Below are positions 55,610 through 64,000 of a stretch of DNA of 64,000 bases, one piece after another (position 1 is the stretch's first letter; each line of letters begins with the position of its first letter). This DNA is from Centrapalus pauciflorus (lineage: Eukaryota; Streptophyta; Magnoliopsida; Asterales; Asteraceae): NCBI GenBank assembly GCA_020465985.1, contig JAANYP010001187.1, positions 124,001 to 188,000 of the forward strand, in the 5' to 3' direction. The notes beneath the pieces were generated by a model. That model did not search any database, was not told the DNA's origin, and worked only from the letters and a program-made list of their open reading frames with translations. The position numbers and the translations under genes were made by a program.

Positions 55610-58600
55610 GACTAAATTATATAAATGGTACTGTGGTTCATATGAAATTACGATTTTAGTCTCTGAAAGAATTTTATTACACCAGAAGTCCCTAAAATCG
55701 AAAAGTTGTAACATGTTGGTCCCTGGAACTAACGGCCCTTAACTTGAGCCGTTAGTTTCAGGGGCATTTTTGTCTTTTTGACTTTCAAGGATCATTTATG
55801 TAATTTTCAAACTTTCAGGGACCATTTATGAAATTTTCATATTTTTCATATATATTTTTCATTTTTTTCTTTTTTTATAATTTAATTATCCAAATATAAC
55901 ATTTTATTTTTTATTCCTTTTATTTTAATCATTAATTTTTATTTGTATGTATATTGTTATTATTAATGTTATTTTTTTATATATTACTATAATTATTTAT
56001 TTAAGATTATTATATGATAAACATGGTTCATTTTTTTCAATTATTTTTTTCATTTAAGAAAATTAAAAATAAAAACTAGTTGTAGTTTTTTTCGTTTGAA
56101 AAATCTAAAATTTCAAAATAACAAAATGTGTTGAAGCTTTTTTCATTTGGAAAAAGAATATAATCAAAATGCTTCGTAGTTTCTTCATTTCAAATACTTA
56201 ATAAAAGTTTTTAATTCTAAATGGTTTGAAAAAAACAAGAATTGGAATTGTTCGTTGCTTTTTAGTCAAATAAATTAAATTCCAAATGGTTTGTTGTTTT
56301 TATTGAAAAATTTGAAAATGTATTGATTTTTTATCTATGTTTAATTAAAAATCAGAATGGTTCTTTTATTTGAAAAAAATAAAAAATCATAATATTTACC
56401 GTTTTTTGATCAAAAAAGTTAAAATCAAAATGTCGTCATTTTTTTATAAAATTTTTTTAATACAAGATGGTTCTCGTTGTTTAAAAAAATCAAAAATTAT
56501 AATGGTTTATCATTTTTTGATCAAAAAAAGTATCGAAATGGTTCATCGTGTATTTGATCCAAAAAACAATATTGGAGTGGTTCGTGAATTTTTTTTATCG
56601 TTGTTTAATCAAAAAACGATGAACCATTATAATGAACCATTTCGATTTTAATTTTTTTGATTAAAAAAAAGATGAACCATTATGATTTTTGATTTTTTTA
56701 AACAACGATAACCATCTTGATTTTAATGACAAACCGTTTTGATTTTAATTTTTCTGATAAAAAACGGTAAACTATTATGATTTTTGATTTTTTCGAACAA
56801 AAGAATAATTCTGTTTTCTAATTAAACGTAGATAAAAAATCAATACAATTTCAATTTTTTCAATAAAAACAACAAACCATTTGGAATATAATTTATTTGA
56901 CTAAAAAACGATGAACCATTCCAATTCTTGATTTTTTCAAACCATTTAGAATTAAAAATTTTTATTAAGTATTTGCAATGAAGAAACTACGAAGCATTTT
57001 GATTATATTCCTTTTCCAAACGAAAAAAGCTTCAACACGTTATTTTGAATGAAGAAAAGAAATAAATCATTTTGATTTTAGATTTTCCAAACGAAAAAAC
57101 TACAACTGGTTTTTATTTTTATTTTTCTTAAATGAAAAAAACAATAGAGAAATATTTGTATTCTCAATAAATAATTGAAAAAAAAACGAACCAGGTATAT
57201 CATATGATTATCTAAAATAAATAATTATAGTAATGTATAAAACAAAAATAACATTAATAATAACAATAAACATACAAATGAAAATAAATAACTAAAACAA
57301 AAGGAATAAAAAAATAAAATGTAATATTTATTGTCACATCCTTACTTTAAACATGCTTGCTTAATCCCAGGAATAATAACGCTTGCATAAAGCTAAATAA
57401 AATATTACAATAAGTCATGCACTACACGTGCTACAAGGTTATAGTATCAAGTTGCTAAAAACATCACAACATAAAATAAAAGCAGCTATCCAAAACCCAA
57501 GGCACCATAAAGCTATACCACAAGCTGAAAGTGAGCTAAGTCCTCTGGGTTAATCAGAAAATAGACCTAAGTAGAAGGTCCAGCTTGCTCTTTATCTTTT
57601 CCTGTAAAAATTGTTGTAAGCTAACGCTTAGTGAGTTAACAGATATTCATGATGCATGTAAAAATATGTGGCGAAAGTGCCTATAAAGGCTGTTATGCTT
57701 GCTTGCTTGCTTAATACCCAGAAAGAATGCTTGCACAATTGAGACATTTCACGCAGAAAGGAGATGCCACCACAAGGGGTTACCGCTTCCGATGATCAGT
57801 CGGTGATACGGGGCTAGCTACCCGCATAATGCTTGGGATAGTGGTGAGCATCAGAATTGCTTGCTTGTTAAGTATAATGCTTATGAAATGCACAAAGAAA
57901 CGCTCAAACAAAGCTTGCTGTATAATATGCAGAACAATAAACAGATAACAATATGTTATGCACATAATAGATCAGATGTAAGATCCGGCTAAGCTGAGCA
58001 TCACCTGTACCACAGTGTTCGCCTTCACTCACAAAAGTCTATTGAATTCCAAAGAATGCATATAGAAGCAAATTATGTCTCAATTACATATAATACATGA
58101 AACAAGAATAACTGTTACTCACAGTACTGTCTTATGCTTTGAAATATTCTGAAATGCTTGCTCGGACTTATCTAGACTTTAATATTTTCTGGCACTGACT
58201 TTGACTCGTAACTGGGCTAAACTGCTTAATTTAATATCTGTAATTTAACATTACAGAATATATGCTAAATTAATAATGCTAACTTAAGATTCTAATATTT
58301 ACAAACCATAACTTCTAGCTAAATATCTTGCTATTTATTTTGTTCATTTTACGCGTTGCTCATGAATTTTATCAATTTATTTCAATTTTAAGGAGTGGGA
58401 TTCGAATTTAAATACTAAATTCGAATACATACTAATCTTGAAGCCATCAAAGTCGAACATGTGGACTAAATTCGAAGACTTATGCTTAAATTCGAACACC
58501 ATATTCAATTCTAATACTAAATTCGAAGGCTTACACTCGATTTTATGCCAAATTCGAACCTTAAACTCGAATATATAGCTAAACTCGAATAAGAAGAACT

Positions 58601-59473
58601 AAATTCGAATCATCCTTCGAATTTAGGTTAAACTCGAAGCTTATGGTTCGATTTTCCATGTATTTCGAGTTTGTTCTTGGTTTCTCGAATTTGTTCATAA
58701 GTTACAGCTTTAAATCATGCATTTTCTAAGTAAAAATCACGAATAAGTTAAGTATTAAGCCTAGGTTCGAGTATATTATACATAATCTATCATATTCTAG
58801 TTAAAACTCAAGCGAAATTAGCTTTAAATCACCTAAAAATGATAAACTCGAATTCATAGTTTCAAAACCGAAAATGCAGAAAACGAAAATGACAATTCTT
58901 ACCTCGAATTCGTATCAAATCTCACATGCAATAGCAAATCCGTGTAGTACTCTTCGAGATCTTTCCGATGACGTATAGAACTCGAGATTTGGCCGGTCGG
59001 TTTGAGAGAAAAGCTAGAGAGAAGGTCAGTTTTAGAGAGAGGAGCTCTGAAAAGAGAAATTGGCTTGCAAGAAATGAGAAAATAAACTCTCAGCTCCTAT
59101 TTATACCAAATCTCGAAATTACATCATTTTACGCAAATTGCTCAAAATACTTAAAAATAAAAATACAAATAAAAAGCAAGGTGTTATATATATCTAATTA
59201 AATTATAAAAAGAAAGAAATGATAAATATATATATGAAAAGTATGAAAATTTCATAAATGGTCCCTGAAAATTTGAAAATTACATAAATGGTCCTTGAAA
59301 GTCAAAAAGACAATATGCCCCTAAAACTAACGGCTCAAGTTAACGGCCGTTAGTTTCAGGGACCAAAATGTTACAACTTTTCGATTTTAGGGACTGCTGG
59401 TGTAATAAAATTATTTCAGGGACTAAAACCGTAATTTCATATAAACCACAGGGACCATTTATGTAATTTAGTC
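55610..59473. mobile_element. Foldback D: Mutator-like element with long TIRs, carrying a solo LTR
   Basis: A perfect 9-bp duplication, TACTTAAAA, lies at 55601-55609 and 59474-59482. The TIRs are about 230 bp: GACTAAATTATATAAATGGT at the left against GACTAAATTACATAAATGGT on the minus strand at the right. The following sequence is also shared, including 'taacggc' and 'gttagtttcagggac'. The internal half (about 56050-57130) is a palindrome homologous to foldback C. 57332-59188 is a later LTR insertion. No transposase ORF was seen. Confidence 0.85.
57332..59188 (-). mobile_element. Solo gypsy LTR, reverse orientation, related to the element 2 LTR
   Basis: On the minus strand it starts near TATAACACC (expected TGTAACACC) and ends GGATGTGACA. 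It shares with the element 2 LTR a GAAAGATCTCG block followed by CGAATTCGAGGTAAGAATTG, and a dense run of ATTCGAA words (58390-58690). TATAAATAGGAGCTGAGAG on the minus strand is its TATA region. The flanks TTTAT and TATAT match at 4 of 5. Foldback C and the opposite arm of foldback D show the empty site (about 52132 and 55875). Confidence 0.75.
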
Positions 59474-59503
59474 TACTTAAAAAGAGAATATAACCAAGGT
59501 CAG

Positions 59504-60013
59504 GAGTGTTCATTTTCGGATCATCCGATTTTTAGATACTTGAATTTCGGATAATCTGAAATTTGGATACATGAATTTTATTATCCGAATCTGTATCTGA
59601 ATTTTGGAAATCTAATTTTCGGATATTGAAATTTTGGATTATCCAAAAATTAAAAATTTTGATTATACTTTAAATTATAAAATGAATTCAAATATACAAA
59701 ATACAAATTTATATACCTATTAACATATAAAAAAGTAATTGTGTCACAAACAAAAATATATATTACTTTCTAAACATAAAACAACAAAAAAACACGTCAA
59801 AAGAGATTAAATTATTTAAACGGGTTATAAATAAGTTAAACTACATTATACACTTAAAATTAAAGAATATAGCTATTGTTAGTCAAATGATATCTGGCAA
59901 AAAAATTTAGAATTTGGATTTCGGATAATCCGAAAATATGCAAAATCCATATCCAAAATTTCGGATCGGATTTTTAGATCGGACTCTCGAATTCGAATAT
60001 TTTTGAACACCCT
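59504..60013. mobile_element. Possible hAT-like TIR element rich in 'tttcggat' words
   Basis: The left end is AGGAGTGTTCATTTTCGGAT; the right end on the minus strand is AGGGTGTTCAAAAATATTCG. Direct and inverted 'ATTTCGGATAATC.GAAA' motifs lie inside both arms. No 8-bp duplication was confirmed. Confidence 0.5.
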
Positions 60014-60060
60014 AAGTACGACAAACAAAGGTATAAAGACTAAATGGTAAAAAAAAAAAA

Positions 60061-60262
60061 CATAGGAACCAAATCAACAAAAAATATAAAAATGTATTAG
60101 TTTTTTTCGACATAAACCCTATATAATATTGAGTTTAATATGAAAAAAAACCCATAAAAAAACAAAGGAACCAAATCAACTAAAAATATAAAACTGTATT
60201 AGTTTTTTCAACACAAACCCATATAATATTGGGTTTAATATGAAAAAAACCAACATGTTTTC
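60061..60262. repeat. Two-copy tandem repeat (period about 101 bp) next to a MITE end
   Basis: The unit 'ca.aggaaccaaatcaac.aaaaatataaaa.tgtattag ... ataatattg.gtttaatatg' occurs at 60061 and 60163. The second copy runs into the MITE at 60231, so the terminus sequence itself has been duplicated (60131 and 60231). Confidence 0.8.
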
Positions 60263-60570
60263 ATATTTTTTGCGATTTAGTCTCTCCGTGTTATTTTTTC
60301 CTAGGAAAGTCCTCAGATTATTGTTTTCAATCCGGTTTTCGAAAAAGTTTTGTTTTTTTTTTCATAATTAACCCTGACTTTTTCCACAGAAAATCAACAT
60401 GTTTACTATTTTTCTCCGAAAAGTTCTCAAACTTCATGAAATTTTTAAAAAAATAAAGAAAAATTCCAATAATCACAAACAAATATATAACTTAAGGATT
60501 TTAAAATAACACGGAGGGACTAAACCGCAAAAATGTGAAGGACATGTTGGTTTTTTTTCATATTAAACCC
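60231..60570. mobile_element. MITE, GGGTTTAATATG family
   Basis: The left end GGGTTTAATATGAAAAAAAC is the near-perfect inverse of the right end (minus strand GGGTTTAATATGAAAAAAAA), both continuing to CCAACATG. It is homologous along its length to 16937-17280. No clear target duplication. Confidence 0.8.
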
Positions 60571-60969
60571 TTATTATCTATCTTTTTATAATGATTTAAA
60601 CTTAATTTATTACCTAAAATAGAATTCAGTCATAACACATTACATTTTTCATAGTATGAGAGAACCAACCATTGCTAATTTGCTACAGACGAAGCTAGAA
60701 AGCTCGCAATAAACACGAATTTCGGACCATTTCAGAATTGCATCTCTAATTTCAGGTCCTTTGACCGAAAGGAGCTTTGAAGGCATAGTGGCTCAAGCTG
60801 TGAGAGAACAGTTTTATTCGATAATCATGATAACGAAATGAAAAAATATTTATGCAAAAGATATCCATCATCAGAGCACATGATAACGTATTTTATAAAG
60901 ATTTTATATACAAATCTTTAGCATCTTACAAGGCAGGTGGTTTGACCAGTTTCAACACACGAAACTCCT

Positions 60970-61093
60970 TCAATCGTCATCATAGGAGATATGGAAACTG
61001 GTGGTGCAGCCAGATGCATCGGGTTCCTCTGCTCCACAACAATCGTAGAATTTGGCAGCATAGGGTGGATCATTCGGTCCCAGTTCATAGTAC
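60970..61093 (-). CDS. Candidate terminal exon of an unidentified gene (C-terminal DCCG/GC motif)
   Basis: On the minus strand an acceptor (TTTTTGAAG|G at 61093/61094) opens a 40-codon frame reading YYELGPNDPPYAAKFYDCCG, then AEEPDASGCT and TSFHISYDDD, stopping with TGA at 60970-60972. The regular use of residues, the CC...GC...H pattern that could bind zinc, and the acidic tail look like real protein. I do not recognise the family with certainty. No upstream exon was confirmed: 61200-61370 has a short frame (NVDEIAFTFTLSATLIHSS) that may be a decayed exon. The locus may be a gene fragment. Confidence 0.5.
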
Positions 61094-61423
61094 CTTCAAA
61101 AATCCGATATAAATAAGGCATGAAAACAGAATATGTTACCAATCACTATAGTAACAAACGGAAAGTTGCTTCATTTGATATTAACAACCTTGTTTTACAG
61201 TATTACGTGTTAAAAAAGCAATTGTTCTTCTGCAAATACAAGACGCGATTCATCAAAGGAATATGCACTCACGTTCGTTTATATGGAAGAGTGGATCAAT
61301 GTCGCAGAAAGTGTGAATGTGAAAGCAATCTCATCCACATTAGGCATGTTTGACAACAAGCTTCCAGGTGTTTGGTTGAAATGGCTTTAGTTTTTATTTT
61401 GAAATATATACATGTATAAAGTA

Positions 61424-61722
61424 GGGTTTATTATGAAAAAAACCAACACGTTTTCATGTTTTTTTTTGCGTTTTCGTCCATTCATGTTATTTTTTTCCAT
61501 AAAAGTCCTGAAATTAAAATTTTCTTTTTGGTTTAGTAAAATCTGGATATTAGAACCCGGTTTTTCAGTTTTTAAAAACCCGGTTTACTAATTATAACTG
61601 GGCTCTAATATCCAAATTTCACTAAACCAAAAGAAAATTTTAACTTGAGGGCTTTTGTGGAAAAATAGGGACGAAAACGCAAAAATCATGAAAACATGGT
61701 AGGTTTTTTTCGTAATAAACCC
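61424..61722. mobile_element. MITE related to the GGGTTTAATATG family, with inner palindrome
   Basis: The left end GGGTTTATTATGAAAAAAAC and the right end (minus strand GGGTTTATTACGAAAAAAAC) are inverted. The arms continue through 'ttttggtttagt' and 'gaacccggttttt', so nearly the whole unit folds back. Flanking 9-mers TATAAAGTA and TGTAAAATA match at 7 of 9, fitting a decayed Mutator-type duplication. Confidence 0.75.
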
Positions 61723-61867
61723 TGTAAAATAAGCTACTTAACTTCCATAAGAAGCTTGAGCTTTTAGTAGAACAAAATTATCTTTTTCACCCTCTCAATG
61801 ATTATAAATTGGAACTCGTGATTAATGTGTCCTTTTATGTCATTTTGTACTTGTAAGTTGCAACTAC

Positions 61868-62304
61868 GGCCTTGTTTGTTTTTAGTTAAGACCCTCTTAA
61901 TTACGTCTAAAGTCTAAACTTCAGATCTAAAATATATTAAGATTGTTTGTTTAGATTTAGACTTTAGAGGTTAAAACCTCTAAATTTACCTCTTAAAATT
62001 AAGAGGATGAATTTGGGCTGAAAAAAAATAATAAGAGGGTATTTTCTCTATAATTAATTTAGTTAATTCTGATTTTAAAGTATTTATCATATTAATTATT
62101 TTGTTTATTTAAATTAATTAAATATAATATATAACTAATTAGTTATAATATTTAAAGTAATATTTTTCATATGTTCCATATTACGAAACAAACAATCTTA
62201 AGATCACCTCTTAATTTCAGATTTCAGATCTTAAGACCACCTCTTAATTTCAGATGTGGTTTTCAGACTTTAACATTTAACCTCTTAAAAAACAAATACC
62301 ACCT
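61868..62304. mobile_element. MITE of the GTTTGTTTTTAGTTAAGA type
   Basis: The left end is GGCCTTGTTTGTTTTTAGTT; the right end on the minus strand is TAGGTGGTATTTGTTTTTTA. It shares 'cctcttaatttcaga', 'agattgtttgtttaga' and 'ttaacctcttaaaaaacaaa' with 53895-54545. Confidence 0.65.
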
Positions 62305-62939
62305 ACATCTATTTTTACCAAACACATTTATGGAACTAAAAGCTCCATTTCACAACTCTAGCTAGTTCTGCCAAACATACCCATTGATTGAAAGTATACC
62401 AACTCGTCAGTTACATTAAAATCAAAAGTCAACACGTCACAAGTGCCTGGTCGGGTTCTGTAAAGTGTCTACCGTACACCCTTTTTTTGCTATTGTTGCT
62501 TTCGGACATGTTGAAATTGTCACTGAAACACACTCTGTTTCACCCCTTAACTCTCTTTGTATCTCATCTTAATTCTCTTTTGTTGCAACTCGGATTATAC
62601 CAAATGGCAACAACTGTATTAGGCATATCCATGGGCACAGGCCTTGTGCATTAGATAGGCACTTATCGGATTAGCATTTAGTTTCAGGGATAATGACTCG
62701 TGTTTTTAATTAGGAATGTTTTTTGATAGAAAAAGTATATAAAGAAGGATTAGGAGTAGTCGTTTAACACGCTTAATTTGATAATTGATTTGGTATTCAG
62801 ATGGAGCATTAAAAGGGAGAGATGACTGCCTCTCAAAGCATGCAAGATTTTGTGAATTATTAGCATGTTCCTTGCTTCAATAAAAATCATGGTGGGCCTT
62901 ACTAAAGTGCTGTATTATCAGGAAGCAAACCATTAAAAA
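62305..62939. other. No supported feature
   Basis: Frames here (for example 62388-62654 +) have no recognisable motif, domain or splice context. Confidence 0.4.
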
Positions 62940-63014
62940 AATTAACCTAGAAAAGGTGCTAGACCAGGCATTGGAAAAACTCAAGCAGGAGAATCATGTC
63001 ATGAGGCTACAATT
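62940..63014 (+). CDS. Possible coiled-coil exon, 5' of a MITE (low confidence)
   Basis: The + frame reads KINLEKVLDQALEKLKQENH followed by VMRLQL, a heptad-like pattern of leucine, valine and lysine or glutamate. No acceptor or partner exon is certain. The 3' side runs straight into the MITE terminus AAGGTGTGTTCGG, so the original exon end may be disrupted. It could be a gene fragment or chance. Confidence 0.25.
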
Positions 63015-63254
63015 AAGGTGTGTTCGGCTCAAAGAACGGAACTTGAAGCAATTTGAATTTAAAATTACCTTCTTAATGTGTTTAATGGGGAGGGATAGGG
63101 CATGATGAATATAGGATCGGTTAATGGCGTGGGTTGGGAAATGTTGGAATCTAAATTAATTTACAAACCTAGGAATGACAAATTCCCTTTAAACACAAAA
63201 GTTTTGAAAATTCCAATTCCTTCAATTTTCATTCCTCAAGCCAAACACAACCTT
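63013..63254. mobile_element. MITE with AAGGTGTGTTCGGCT termini
   Basis: The left end AAGGTGTGTTCGGCTCAAAG and the right end (minus strand AAGGTTGTGTTTGGCTTGAG) are inverted. The inside is rich in 'aattcc'/'ggaatt' words. About 240 bp, non-coding. Confidence 0.7.
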
Positions 63255-64000
63255 ATATGTTAGGAACCAGTGCACAAAAACATGCACATGAATAAGGCAA
63301 CAGTAAAGTGATTGCAGAAAAATATAAGAACACAAAGGAGTTTACATGGTTCACTTGATCAGTGGGATAAGGCTGTGTCCACGGTCACACCAATGAAGGT
63401 ATATTATAGAGACTAAACTAGATCAAATTCCCAAGTGGGCCAGGCCAATATTCTGGACCTGCCTAAGCACTGTGCCCTCAGACCCCCACTTCCTAGCAGA
63501 TCCCTCTTGTGACAATCAAACTCCACATCTTAAGTTCTTAACACCATAGACACTGGATGCTATCCCTACCTCTCACATAGAAACTGGGATGGTGATTACA
63601 AAGAATTAGAACTAGTTGGCACCTAGTAAGTTTAGACCAGAACTAGAGACGGCAGGTGCCCTAGGAAAGCTGATTTGCTCACTCATCCTATACCGATAAC
63701 CAGAAGGAAAACAGCTTTTTTCCCTTTCTTTTCTTTGTTTTTTGGTTGACATGAAGCTTATGAAGAACCACGCTCCCTGTAGCCCAAAATGGATCAAGAC
63801 CAATGGATTCTAGCATGCCAGTCAATGTTAAGCCTTCCGGCACCCAATGGTTAGAAGTCAGAAATGGAGAAGTTGGTCATGAAGACACATAATACAGCAC
63901 AGAGACTCACCTTACAGCTCATCAGTCATCTTGGTTAATAAAAAAGACACAACATGACATGTTTGTAAATTATAGAGAACCCATAAAGGTAACATTTAAA
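63255..64000. other. Probable retrotransposon-derived sequence; no intact gene
   Basis: 63340-63560 has GAGTTTACATGGTTCACTTG and 'aaggctgtgtccacggtc', phrases typical of LTRs in many plants. No ends were found. A minus-strand frame at 63612-63803 has no recognised motif. Confidence 0.35.

Noticed and set aside
1..64000. A novel bacterial-style defence system or gene cluster
   Set aside because: The window is plant nuclear DNA with split genes and transposons; no operon-like arrangement exists.

Overview
This 64-kb window is nuclear DNA from a flowering plant, most likely a eudicot. It is AT-rich, its genes have many short introns, its exportin and NERD proteins are of plant type, and it carries chromovirus-type Ty3/gypsy retrotransposons, MITEs and tRNA-derived SINEs. 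Nothing in it is prokaryotic: no operons, CRISPR arrays or ribosome-binding sites.

Genes. (1) At the left edge lie the last two exons of a + strand gene that looks like the plant AIM25/scramblase-related family (55-330). (2) On the minus strand, 3513-16441 is a complete 31-exon exportin-1 (XPO1/CRM1) gene. I traced every exon by frame and splice sites; it encodes 1079 aa, and three of its 30 introns use GC donors. (3) On the minus strand, 41815-47797 is a complete seven-exon gene for a 322-aa nuclease-related-domain (NERD) protein. (4) A minus-strand terminal exon (60970-61093) with a DCCG/GC cysteine pattern and a weak coiled-coil exon candidate (about 62940-63014) are possible remains of further genes.

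Repeats dominate the rest. 17.5-29.7 kb is a nest of LTR elements. A complete Ty3/gypsy element (element 1, 18596-26886, target duplication CTATT) sits inside an older gypsy LTR, which lies beside copia-type LTR-like sequence. Element 2 (29675-39366, target duplication AGTAT) is another complete Ty3/gypsy element, inserted into a decayed Ty1/copia element whose remains continue to about 41.06 kb. Both elements have almost identical LTRs, so both are young. Element 1 has one in-frame TAG between RNase H and integrase. Element 2 has a 90-bp phase-0 GT-AG intron-like interruption inside reverse transcriptase.

48.7-59.5 kb is a cluster of foldback (near-palindromic) Mutator-like elements. Two have perfect 9-bp target duplications, one sits inside the arm of another, and one contains a solo gypsy LTR in reverse orientation. 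MITEs of several families are scattered through introns and intergenic DNA, many with recognisable TIRs and some with 9-bp duplications. Two SINE-like insertions lie in introns. Compound (AC)n(AT)n microsatellites recur at five places.

The host genes are unrelated housekeeping genes, with no sign of a shared pathway. The most unusual signals are the intron-like interruption in pol of element 2, the three GC-AG introns of XPO1, the foldback cluster, and a tandem array of hairpin-forming units at 28.9-29.3 kb.
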